64,000 nucleotides of DNA. Source: Candidatus Heritagella intestinalis. GTDB lineage: Bacteria > Bacillota > Clostridia > Oscillospirales > Acutalibacteraceae. Made by a program: the position numbers and the translations under genes. Position 1 is the first letter of the stretch. The number at the start of each line of letters is the position of its first letter. The stretch is from contig CAJFVO010000005.1 of the NCBI GenBank assembly GCA_904420555.1, positions 1 to 64,000 of the forward strand, read 5' to 3'. The notes under the pieces were generated by a model. It ran no database searches. It was not told the DNA's origin and worked only from the letters and a program-made list of their open reading frames with translations. Of this stretch, positions 32,085-39,718 are shown in pieces.

Positions 32085-32558
32085 ATGAAATGGCAGGTTC
32101 TGGTTTCCAATCCCCTCATTAACGCAGGCGTCCTCTCCTGGATCACCGCGCAGGTTATCAAACTCATTTACTATTACGGGCGGAACAAACAGGTGCGCAT
32201 GGAGCGCCTTACCGGCGCCGGCGGGATGCCCAGCGCCCATTCTGCAGTGGTCTGCTCGGTGACGGTATCGGCCCTGGTGAATTACGGATTCTCTTCCCCG
32301 ATTTTTGCCATCGCCTTTATCCTAACGATGATTGTCCTCTATGACGCCACCGGCGTCCGGTGGGAAGCCGGGCTCCATGCCCGCTCCCTGAACCAGCTCA
32401 TCGACCGGATGGAAGAGGAATTGCCGGAAGAGAAGAAAGGCAGCCTGCGGCAGATTGTCCCGGAGCTCAACGAATCCCTGGGCCACCGGCCTTTGGAGGC
32501 CCTGCTGGGCTCTCTGCTGGGTGTAGCGCTGGCTTTGCTGCTCCAGCTGACGTATTGA
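32085..32558 (+). CDS. Divergent PAP2 family membrane protein (DUF212)
   Basis: A 157-residue membrane protein with about four segments. The motif GAGGMPSAHSAVVCS near residue 46 is the SxxH-type PAP2 phosphatase core, and YDATGVRWEAGLHARSLN near residue 86 is specific to the divergent PAP2 (YuiD-like) family. Substrate unknown, possibly a lipid phosphate. The ATG at 32085 is the likely start, although its ribosome site is weak; a TTG four codons earlier is the alternative. Confidence 0.82.
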   Translation: MKWQVLVSNPLINAGVLSWITAQVIKLIYYYGRNKQVRMERLTGAGGMPSAHSAVVCSVTVSALVNYGFSSPIFAIAFILTMIVLYDATGVRWEAGLHARSLNQLIDRMEEELPEEKKGSLRQIVPELNESLGHRPLEALLGSLLGVALALLLQLTY

Positions 32559-32579
32559 ACCACAGGAAAGGAAGAGTCT

Positions 32580-32792
32580 ATGACAGACGAAAAAGTCAAG
32601 CGCATTAACGAGCTGGCCCGCAAAGCAAAAAATGGCGGGCTCACCCCGGCGGAGGCCGAGGAGCAAAAGCAGCTCCGGGCTGAATATATCGCCGCCTATC
32701 GGGAAAACCTGCGCAGCCAATTGGAAAACACGTATATCATCGGCCCCGACGGGGTCAAGCGCCGGCTGGAGAAAAAGCCGGGAAGCAAATAA
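32580..32792 (+). CDS. DUF896 protein (YnzC-like)
   Basis: A 70-residue protein of the DUF896 family: INELARKAKNGGLTPAEAEEQKQLR is its hallmark helical hairpin (start INELARKAK, end EEQKQLR). Members are small cytosolic helical proteins; in Bacillus they are under SOS control, but no LexA box is seen here. AAGGAAGAG precedes the ATG, 21 bases behind the PAP2-like gene. Confidence 0.88.
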   Translation: MTDEKVKRINELARKAKNGGLTPAEAEEQKQLRAEYIAAYRENLRSQLENTYIIGPDGVKRRLEKKPGSK

Positions 32793-32799
32793 AGGCAAA

Positions 32800-32844
32800 A
32801 ACGGCAGGCCGCTTTTCTTCTTTTGAGAAAAACAGTCTGCCGTT
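32800..32844. terminator. Shared terminator between convergent genes
   Basis: Arms AACGGCAG (32800-32807) and CTGCCGTT (32837-32844) with further pairing of CTTTTC and GAAAAA inside. It serves DUF896 (+) and the Fe-S protein (-). Confidence 0.55.
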
Positions 32845-32856
32845 TCCTGTTGGGGC

Positions 32857-33537
32857 TTACTTCCGGCCTTGAGGGCACACCTGCATGCAGATGCCGCATA
32901 CCGCGCCCCGGCCAATATGCTGATAGGCCCGCTTCATATGATTGCTGCATTTTGCCGGGTCAAAAAGAAGCTCCCGAGGAAGGCCCGGCTCCCAGGCCCG
33001 GCCGGTGATGGCCCCGGCTGGGCAGGCCTGCACACACCGGCGGCACTCGCCGCAGAGAGAAGCCGGCAGTGTTTCCGGCGCCGTAAAGGGGCAGTCGGTA
33101 AAGAGGGTGCCCAAACGCACCCGTGGGCCCCACTGCCGGTGGAGGAACAGGGAGCTCTTCCCCACCGTTCCCAGGCCCGCCAGGACGGCGGCCTTTTTAT
33201 GGGAATAGCGGCCCTGGTAATTCCAGCCGCCCTGATTGATGCTCTGGGAGGCCGCCACCGTGATATAGCGCCAGCCCTCCTTTTGCAGGAATATCCCGGC
33301 TTTTAAAAGAAGCTGGTCCATGCAGAAGTTCACGCTGCGGTAGTGGTTGAAATAGGTGTGGGTGGGCTCCCCTTGGATTTCGTCCACAATGGCGTCGGAA
33401 AGGCGCAGGACAATGCTCACGGCATAGGGCAGGCCGGGAAATTCCTCCCCAGCGTCCGGGGGCATGGAAAATCCCACATCGCTGGCCCCCTGCTCCAGCA
33501 AATACGCCTGTAAACGCTCCTGTATGGTATCGTTCAT
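32857..33537 (-). CDS. 4Fe-4S double-cluster protein related to epoxyqueuosine reductase QueG
   Basis: A 226-residue protein. Near its C-terminus are two Cys sets of ferredoxin type (CGECRRCVQACP near residue 163 and CGICMQVCP near residue 215, with a further Cys in AKCSNH). The N-terminal region with YSHKKAAVLAGLGTVGKSSL resembles the cobalamin-binding part of QueG, but the protein is much shorter than QueG (about 380) and lacks the HEAT-repeat tail. It is probably a QueG-like reductase of unknown substrate. A true QueH is encoded at 36697. AGGGAG precedes the ATG. Confidence 0.78.
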   Translation of the reverse strand: MNDTIQERLQAYLLEQGASDVGFSMPPDAGEEFPGLPYAVSIVLRLSDAIVDEIQGEPTHTYFNHYRSVNFCMDQLLLKAGIFLQKEGWRYITVAASQSINQGGWNYQGRYSHKKAAVLAGLGTVGKSSLFLHRQWGPRVRLGTLFTDCPFTAPETLPASLCGECRRCVQACPAGAITGRAWEPGLPRELLFDPAKCSNHMKRAYQHIGRGAVCGICMQVCPQGRK

Positions 33538-33586
33538 ACAATCTCCCTCTCTTCAAACTTATCATTTATAATAGGAGAAGAACCCT

Positions 33587-33943
33587 ATGGAAATCTTACA
33601 CTGTATTCCCAAAGACCTCTATGAGCAAATGAAAGGGGAACCTGCCTTTGGCCGGCTCCTGCTGGAAAAGGCCCCTTTTATCCACTGCTCTTCCATGGAA
33701 TATTTTTGGCGGGTATCCCCCCACTTTGACCATGATCCCCAGGAACGGGTGCTCCTGGTCATCGAAACGGACCTGCTGGACGTCCCCGTCAAGTGGGAAG
33801 ATTTAGAAGGCTGCGGCCGGGCGTATCCCCATATTTACGGCCTGATTCGGCCCGAGGCCATCCGGCAGGTGCTCCCTTACTGCGAGGCCCCGGACGGCAG
33901 CTGGATCAAGAACGCCGAGCTGGCCCATATCCCCAACGCATAA
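33587..33943 (+). CDS. DUF952 protein
   Basis: A 118-residue cytosolic protein of the DUF952 family, marked by FIHCSS near residue 30 and the YPHIYGLI region near residue 82. Its fold is related to ADP-ribosyl-transferases according to family knowledge, but the function is not established. ATAGGAGAAG precedes the ATG. It is divergent from the Fe-S protein gene across 49 bases and lies 50 bases before topB. Confidence 0.8.
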   Translation: MEILHCIPKDLYEQMKGEPAFGRLLLEKAPFIHCSSMEYFWRVSPHFDHDPQERVLLVIETDLLDVPVKWEDLEGCGRAYPHIYGLIRPEAIRQVLPYCEAPDGSWIKNAELAHIPNA

Positions 33944-33993
33944 CGCTACTATGATTATAACAGATTCGACACGGGAAAGGAATGGAAACCCCT

Positions 33994-36159
33994 ATGGGAA
34001 AAATACTGGTTTTAGCAGAAAAGCCCTCGGTGGGCCGTGAAATCGCCCGGGTGCTGGGCTGCCGCCAGGGCGGCAACGGCTTTCTGTCTGGGGAAAAGTA
34101 CATCGTCACCTGGGCGCTGGGCCATTTGGTAGAGCTGGAGGACCCGGAGCACTACGGCAAGGAATACCAGCAATGGCGCATGGATACCCTGCCCATGCTC
34201 CCGAAAAAAATGGAGCTGAAGGTCATCCCCCAGACCGCCAAGCAGTTTTCCGTGGTGAAGCGCTGCCTCCACGACCCCCAAGTGGATTCCCTGGTTATCG
34301 CCACCGACGCTGGCCGGGAAGGGGAACTGGTGGCCCGGTGGATTCTGGAAAAGGCGGGATTCCACAAGCCCATTCGCCGGTTGTGGATTTCTTCCCAGAC
34401 CGATAAGGCTATCCGGGAGGGCTTTGCCCATCTCCGGGACGGGAAGGAATATTGGAACCTGTACCAATCCGCCCAGGCTCGGGCGGAAGCGGATTGGCTG
34501 GTGGGCCTCAATGTCACCCGGGCCCTGACCTGCAAGTTCAACGCCCAGCTCTCCGCCGGGCGGGTGCAGACCCCCACCCTGGCCCTGCTGGTGCGCCGGG
34601 AAGAGGAAATCCGGAAATTTGTCCCCCGGGAGTACTGGCAGCTCCGGGCGGACGCCGGCCGGTTTTTTGTAACCTGGCAGGACGAAAAGGGCCAGACCGA
34701 CATTTTCGACAAGGAGAAAGCCGACCAGCTCCTGGAAAAGGTAAAGGGGCAGACGGCCGTGGTGCAGGAAGTCAAGCGGACAAAAAAATCCACCCCACCC
34801 CCTATGCTCTACGATTTGACGGAGCTGCAGCGGGACGCCAACCGGCTGTATCAGATGAGCCCTAAACAAACCCTCAATGTCATGCAGAGTCTCTACGAGC
34901 GCTACAAGGCCCTGACCTATCCCCGGACGGACTCCCGCTATCTGACAGCGGACATTGTACCCACCCTGACAGAGCGGGTGCAGGCGGTGGCTCGAGGCGA
35001 ATATGCTCCCCTGGCCCGGGAAATCCTCCGGGAAAAGCGTTCCATTGCCAAGGCCTGCATTAACGACGCCAAGGTCAGCGACCACCACGCCATTATCCCC
35101 ACAGAGGCCCCGGTGGGATTGGAATCCATGAACAACGAGGAGAAGCGCATTTACTGGCTGGTGGTGCGGCGGTTCCTGGCCTGCTTCTTCCCCCACTATG
35201 AATATGAATCCCTGAAACTGACCCTGACCTGCCAAGGGGAGCGGTTCACCGCCGCCGGCCGGACGGAGCTCCACGCGGGCTGGAAGCGGGTGGAGCAGCT
35301 CCGGGACGAGGAAGAGCAGGAGGAGCAGTCATTGCCGCCGGTGGAAAAGGGACAGTCCTTCCCCCTGCGGAACTTCCAGCGCAAAGCCCTGAAAACCCAG
35401 CCTCCGGCCCGGTACACCGAGGCCACCCTCCTCTCCGCTATGGAGAACCCCTCCGCCTACATCACCGACAAAAGGATGAAGGAATATATCGGCGGCGGCC
35501 TGGGTACCCCGGCCACCCGGGCGGACATTATCGAAAAGCTGTTCTCTTCCTTCTATATGGAAAAGCGGGGCAATTCCCTGGTGCCCACCTCCAAGGGCAC
35601 TCAGCTCATTTCCCTGGCGCCGGAACAGCTCCGGGAACCCCTGCTCACCGCCCAATGGGAACAGCGGCTGGAAGCCATCAGCAAGGGCCAGGATACCCGG
35701 GGAAAATTCATCGGGGAGATTCGGGAATACGCCTCCCAGCTGGTGGAGAACGTGAAGAACAGCAACGCCCAGTACCACCACGACAACCTGACCAGCGAGG
35801 TCTGCCCGGAGTGCGGGAAAAAGCTCCTGGCCGTCAAGGGCAAGCACGGCAAAATGCTGGTCTGCCAGGACCGGGAATGCGGCTACCGCCGGACGGTGAG
35901 CCGGGAGACCAACGCCCGCTGCCCCAACTGTCACAAGAAGATGGAGCTTTTCGGCGAGGGAGACAAGAAAATCTTCGTCTGCCGCTGCGGCTACCGGGAA
36001 AAGGAAGAGCACTTCCGGGAGCGGAAAAAGGAATCCAAGGGCGGCGCCTCCAAGCAGGATGTGCGCCGGTATTTGGCCAATCAGAACAAGCAGGAGCCGG
36101 CCGGCCAGAGCGCCTTTGCGGCGGCTTTGCAGGCGGCCCTGGAAAAAGGGAAGGACTGA
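33994..36159 (+). CDS. topB: DNA topoisomerase III
   Basis: A 721-residue type IA topoisomerase that passes single strands and decatenates DNA. Toprim motifs ILVLAEKPSVGREIARVLG (start) and ATDAGREGELVARWI near residue 101 are clear. The catalytic Tyr is in TYPRTDSRYL near residue 309. Two C-terminal Cys sets (CPECGKK...CQDRECGY and CPNCHKK...CRCGY) form zinc ribbons. The ATG at 33994 is preferred over one four codons earlier, which sits directly on AAAGGA. In Firmicutes such TopB copies are often on mobile elements, but nothing here suggests that. Confidence 0.92.
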   Translation: MGKILVLAEKPSVGREIARVLGCRQGGNGFLSGEKYIVTWALGHLVELEDPEHYGKEYQQWRMDTLPMLPKKMELKVIPQTAKQFSVVKRCLHDPQVDSLVIATDAGREGELVARWILEKAGFHKPIRRLWISSQTDKAIREGFAHLRDGKEYWNLYQSAQARAEADWLVGLNVTRALTCKFNAQLSAGRVQTPTLALLVRREEEIRKFVPREYWQLRADAGRFFVTWQDEKGQTDIFDKEKADQLLEKVKGQTAVVQEVKRTKKSTPPPMLYDLTELQRDANRLYQMSPKQTLNVMQSLYERYKALTYPRTDSRYLTADIVPTLTERVQAVARGEYAPLAREILREKRSIAKACINDAKVSDHHAIIPTEAPVGLESMNNEEKRIYWLVVRRFLACFFPHYEYESLKLTLTCQGERFTAAGRTELHAGWKRVEQLRDEEEQEEQSLPPVEKGQSFPLRNFQRKALKTQPPARYTEATLLSAMENPSAYITDKRMKEYIGGGLGTPATRADIIEKLFSSFYMEKRGNSLVPTSKGTQLISLAPEQLREPLLTAQWEQRLEAISKGQDTRGKFIGEIREYASQLVENVKNSNAQYHHDNLTSEVCPECGKKLLAVKGKHGKMLVCQDRECGYRRTVSRETNARCPNCHKKMELFGEGDKKIFVCRCGYREKEEHFRERKKESKGGASKQDVRRYLANQNKQEPAGQSAFAAALQAALEKGKD

Positions 36160-36180
36160 GCCGGAAGGGGACTGTAGAAA

Positions 36181-36663
36181 ATGGAAACGGAATTTGAAAA
36201 GCAGCAAGCGTTGTTTTGGCAGCAGGTTGGGGAACACGGATGCATGGTGTTGTCCACTTCCCTCCATGACGAAGTGACTTCCCGGATGATGAGTTTCCTT
36301 CTCCTGGAAGGAGAGCTCTGGTTCCAGACAGACAGGCGGTTCCAAAAATACCGGCAGCTCCGGGAGAATCCCCGGGTATCCCTGTGCCGGGACAACATGA
36401 CCATCCAGGGCCTTTGCCGGGAGGTGGGACGCCCCTCTGACAATCCGGCCTTCTGCGAGAAATACCGCCAATTCTTTTCCCGCTCCTACCGCCTTTACAC
36501 GGGCCTGGAAGAAGAACGGCTCTTTGCCATTACCCCTGTCAAAGCGCAAAAGTGGATGTATGACGAGGACGGGCAGCCTTATGTGGAGACGCTGGATTTC
36601 CGGCAGAGGGTCTATGAGAAAGAGGCCTATCCCTGCCAGAAATCATCCTGCCCATCGTTCTGA
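36181..36663 (+). CDS. Pyridoxamine 5'-phosphate oxidase-like flavin-binding protein
   Basis: A 160-residue protein with the split-barrel FMN-binding fold. It begins with a helix (EKQQALFWQQVGEHG) and strands resembling the general-stress / PNPOx-like group (MVLSTSLHDEVTSRMM, PRVSLCRDN, IQGLCREVG). Substrate unknown. It lies 21 bases behind topB and 34 before queH, so the three may form one transcript. AAGGGG is the likely ribosome site. Confidence 0.75.
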   Translation: METEFEKQQALFWQQVGEHGCMVLSTSLHDEVTSRMMSFLLLEGELWFQTDRRFQKYRQLRENPRVSLCRDNMTIQGLCREVGRPSDNPAFCEKYRQFFSRSYRLYTGLEEERLFAITPVKAQKWMYDEDGQPYVETLDFRQRVYEKEAYPCQKSSCPSF

Positions 36664-36696
36664 TGTCTGCATCTGCATTGGAAAGGAGTGCGGCCT

Positions 36697-37338
36697 ATGG
36701 CCATGAAACGCAATTACCAAAGAGAATTGGATACCATTATTGGAAAGCTGGGCGATAAAAAGCCCCGGCTGCTCCTCCATAGCTGCTGCGCCCCTTGCAG
36801 CAGCTACGTGCTGGAATATCTCTCCCGGTATTTCCGCATTACCGTGCGGTATTTTAACCCCAACATCAGCCCGGCGGAGGAATATGAAAAGCGCCTGGAA
36901 GAACAGGCCCGGCTTCTCCGGGAAATGCCCATGGAAAACCCGGCGGAGCTCCAGCGGCCCGGCTATGCGCCGGAGGCCTTCTATCAGGCGGTCAAGGGAT
37001 TGGAGCACATCCCGGAAGGCGGGGAGCGCTGTTTCGCCTGTTTTGCCCTGCGGCTGGAAGACGCCGCCCGGGCCGCCAAAGAAGGGGGCTTTGATTATTT
37101 CACCACCACTCTGTCCATCAGCCCCCTGAAAAACGCCCAGAAGCTCAATGAGATTGGAGAAGCCATGGGGGAAAAATACGGCGTCCAGTGGCTGCCTGGG
37201 GATTTCAAAAAGAAAGAGGGATACAAGCGCTCCATTGCCCTCTCCCGGGAATACGGCCTGTACCGCCAGAATTACTGCGGCTGCGCCTTCTCCAAAAAAG
37301 AAGCCCAGGAGCGTCAGGAACGGGAAAGTGCCGGCTGA
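36697..37338 (+). CDS. queH: Epoxyqueuosine reductase QueH
   Basis: A 213-residue Fe-S enzyme for the last step of queuosine synthesis in tRNA, unrelated to QueG. The marks are HSCCAPCSSYVLEY near residue 28, CFACFALRLEDAA near residue 108 and YCGCAFS near 191; these Cys hold a [4Fe-4S] cluster and a second iron. The ATG at 36697 has AAAGGAG eight bases upstream; the GTG inside that site is rejected. No other queuosine genes are in the window, so the organism may salvage precursors. Confidence 0.9.
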   Translation: MAMKRNYQRELDTIIGKLGDKKPRLLLHSCCAPCSSYVLEYLSRYFRITVRYFNPNISPAEEYEKRLEEQARLLREMPMENPAELQRPGYAPEAFYQAVKGLEHIPEGGERCFACFALRLEDAARAAKEGGFDYFTTTLSISPLKNAQKLNEIGEAMGEKYGVQWLPGDFKKKEGYKRSIALSREYGLYRQNYCGCAFSKKEAQERQERESAG

Positions 37339-37353
37339 TGCAATGAAACCACA

Positions 37354-37392
37354 AAAATGGACCTGCTGTTTTAACCACAGCAGGTCCATTTT
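37354..37392. terminator. Bidirectional terminator
   Basis: Arms AAAATGGACCTGCTGT (37354-37369) and ACAGCAGGTCCATTTT (37377-37392), perfect over 16 bp, between queH (+) and the YcxB-domain gene (-). Confidence 0.85.
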
Positions 37393-37406
37393 CAATTCCA
37401 AAGGCC

Positions 37407-38759
37407 TTATTTCAAATGGCAGCCTTTTTTGAGATTCTTTTTCAAAATTTCCCGGAGAGCCGCCGCATCCCCAGTGGTAAAGCCAGCCTTTTCGACAATA
37501 TAGGCCCGGTCATCCGTATAGTAGAGATAGAAATACTCTTTGGACTCATAGGCCCGCACAATCTGAAGATAGGGGTACAGCACCGGGGACTGCAGGCCGG
37601 ACACCCGGAAGTCCTCCTCCCGGAAGGCATAGTGCGCTTCCCGGGAACGGCCCCGCTGATACACCCGGATCTCCGCCTTGACCATCTTATCCACGGACAG
37701 GAAGGGCTGCACTGCCAGATAGAGTCCCAGGCCCAACAGCAAAATCCGCAGAATCCAGTTGGCGTCATCATAACGGATGCCCATCACAAAGCTGACAATA
37801 CCTAAGAGAATGAAAATGCTGTTCTGCACGATATTTTTGCGGAAGAAATGGAACTGGCAGAATTTTTTCACCGCGATATCGCTGCAGAAGGTGGTGTTTT
37901 CCAACAGTGTGGGCGGCATGACGTAATTGGGGTCCATGGCCTTTTCCGCCTGCTTTTTACGGTAGGCCACCAGGTTTTCGGTAAGTTCATTTTTCTTGCG
38001 TTCCTGGGACTTGGTCTTAAAGCGGATAGACAACAGAAAGGCCGCAATAATCAAAACAATGGCTACAATGGGAACAAACATCAGGATGGTCTGCATCATC
38101 ATTTCCTGCTGGGTGGGCTTTTCATAAAATTGCAGGATCTCCACGCTGTCTACCAGGTTTTGGAGAAGGGCCTGCTGCTCCTGGGTGAGCTCCTCATTGC
38201 TGTACATATCAAAGGACAGGACACAGCCATTGACAATGGTCCCGTAGCAGGTTTCATAGATAGGGTCCTCTTCGGTGCCGCCGGTTAAATCCATGCGGAA
38301 AAAGGGAACCTGGTCATGGTCATAAGCTACGGCCTTGGCCGTAATACCGTTTTCCGCATCCTCAAAGGTATTGGAATCCAGCAGCGCCTGGAACTGTTCC
38401 TCCGTCACATCGTTGAGGTTAAAGTAGTCCCGGCTCTGGTCGTTGTACTGCCTGGAAATCGAAAGATGAAAGGATTGGTCTTCCGGTACCAGCTGCATGG
38501 CCATCACATTACCGGAGTCGTCTGGCTGGAAGGAATCCAGGGCGTCCAGGCCGTTTTCGCCATATCCGGCCAACATCCAATCCCCGCTGAGGGGGTCGGT
38601 GTCGGCGGTAAAAACATATACGCCTGCGGGGACTTCCAAACTGATTTCCAAATCTTCCAGCTCCATGCGGGTGGCTTCTGTGGTCACAGCGGCCAGGCAA
38701 GTCGGGATCGCTACGACCATCAAAACCAACGCAAGCAGCCAGGATGTCAATTTTTTCAT
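37407..38759 (-). CDS. Membrane protein with signal peptide and YcxB-like C-terminal domain
   Basis: A 450-residue protein. A signal peptide (MKKLTSWLLALVLMVVAIP) is followed by a secreted domain of about 190 residues, a membrane segment near 215-240 (IVAIVLIIAAFLLSI), a cytosolic linker, two further segments near 310-355 and a YcxB-type domain (VYQRGRSREAHYAFREE ... LREILKKNL). The function is unknown. The ATG at 38759 is chosen for its signal peptide and the AGGAG upstream; the frame extends on through the promoter region. Its promoter carries a strong dyad (38920-38952). Confidence 0.75.
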   Translation of the reverse strand: MKKLTSWLLALVLMVVAIPTCLAAVTTEATRMELEDLEISLEVPAGVYVFTADTDPLSGDWMLAGYGENGLDALDSFQPDDSGNVMAMQLVPEDQSFHLSISRQYNDQSRDYFNLNDVTEEQFQALLDSNTFEDAENGITAKAVAYDHDQVPFFRMDLTGGTEEDPIYETCYGTIVNGCVLSFDMYSNEELTQEQQALLQNLVDSVEILQFYEKPTQQEMMMQTILMFVPIVAIVLIIAAFLLSIRFKTKSQERKKNELTENLVAYRKKQAEKAMDPNYVMPPTLLENTTFCSDIAVKKFCQFHFFRKNIVQNSIFILLGIVSFVMGIRYDDANWILRILLLGLGLYLAVQPFLSVDKMVKAEIRVYQRGRSREAHYAFREEDFRVSGLQSPVLYPYLQIVRAYESKEYFYLYYTDDRAYIVEKAGFTTGDAAALREILKKNLKKGCHLK

Positions 38760-38902
38760 AGAGTACCTGCTCCTGTCTTTTCTGCAAACGGCGCCCCTTT
38801 TTGGAAGCCGCCGGCTGTATTTTTCAGGCAATCCCGCCGGTTTAAACACCATCTTGGCACAGGGCCTTGCCTTCGCCGCTATTTTACAGGCGGCTATAGT
38901 CA

Positions 38903-38952
38903 ATAATAGCACAAAACTGGCGCTTTCACAACCGTTTTTCTCGTGAAAGCGC
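38903..38952 (-). promoter_or_regulatory. Promoter with a 10-bp operator dyad (YcxB-domain gene)
   Basis: Minus strand TTGTGA (38931-38926), 17-base spacer, TATTAT (38908-38903). The arms GCGCTTTCAC (38920-38929) and GTGAAAGCGC (38943-38952) are perfect and overlap the -35 box. The half-site TGAAAGCGC is the half of a catabolite-response element, but arranged outward with a 13-base gap. Confidence 0.65.
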
Positions 38953-39007
38953 ACTGAATTTTGTAAACAATTCTTGCACAGGGGCTTTATGCGAGACCCG
39001 TCCTTTC

Positions 39008-39046
39008 AAAAAATCCCGGGGCCCTTTATAAGGCTCCGGGATTTTG
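39008..39046 (-). terminator. Terminator of the DUF4867/xylB operon
   Basis: Stem AAAATCCCGG...CCGGGATTTT. The minus strand continues in TTTTTTG. Confidence 0.75.
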
Positions 39047-39067
39047 ATAGGTCGATTCCTTTTTTGA

Positions 39068-39691
39068 TTAGACGGTCAGATTCTCACCAGTGAGGCCCAT
39101 AAACGCGCCGTCCTTGTCCAGGCCGCTTTCGGGGTGGGCCACCAGCCACTTGTTCACCGCAAACAGCAGGGCGTCCTCGCCCTTCTTCTCCGGCGTTACT
39201 GCCAAAGGCTCGTTGGTACCCTTGGGCAGCACCACCACGCAGCGGAACCGGCCGCCGGCATTGCAGGGAGCATAGTGCAGGGTAGTGGCGTAGACCTCAA
39301 TCATGGTCCCGGCCGGCACCAGGAACGCCTCGATCTTAGAGGTGTCATAGGCAAAGGTTTCCGGGTCCATGTCCTGCTCGCTGCCGATGAGCAGGATCAG
39401 GTCGGTACAGGCCACATTGATTTCCGAATCCCGGTGATACTCCAGGGCATTGAGCGTATGGTTGTCGCCGTTGCAGTAGCCAATCTGGATGGGCATACCG
39501 CCATAGACCCGGTTTTGCAGCTCTGCATACACCGGCAGGGCCTCCAGGGCCGGGACGCTGGGCACATAGACCACTTCCCCTTCCGGAAGAGGGGTATTCT
39601 CCATTTCGGCAATCAACTGGGCGCAGTCCACGCCGGTGATTACCTTACCGTATTTGCGGAAAGACGCATCCGCTACATTCTGAATTTTCAT
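39068..39691 (-). CDS. DUF4867 protein, probable sugar-metabolism partner of xylB
   Basis: A 207-residue cupin-like protein of the DUF4867 family. His and Glu residues that could bind a metal are in EYHRDSEIN near residue 83, GTMIEVYATTLHYAPC near 131. The family is found with sugar kinases and isomerases in Clostridia, so an isomerase or epimerase role is plausible, though not shown by the sequence. AAGAAGGAAG precedes the ATG. It follows xylB by 27 bases in the same operon. Confidence 0.8.
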   Translation of the reverse strand: MKIQNVADASFRKYGKVITGVDCAQLIAEMENTPLPEGEVVYVPSVPALEALPVYAELQNRVYGGMPIQIGYCNGDNHTLNALEYHRDSEINVACTDLILLIGSEQDMDPETFAYDTSKIEAFLVPAGTMIEVYATTLHYAPCNAGGRFRCVVVLPKGTNEPLAVTPEKKGEDALLFAVNKWLVAHPESGLDKDGAFMGLTGENLTV

Positions 39692-39718
39692 GACAGCTTC
39701 CTTCTTTCCAAAAATGAT

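Noticed and set aside
33994-36159. Conjugative element, from topB
   Set aside because: TopB is often carried by such elements, but no relaxase, coupling protein, VirB4-like ATPase or integrase is encoded nearby.
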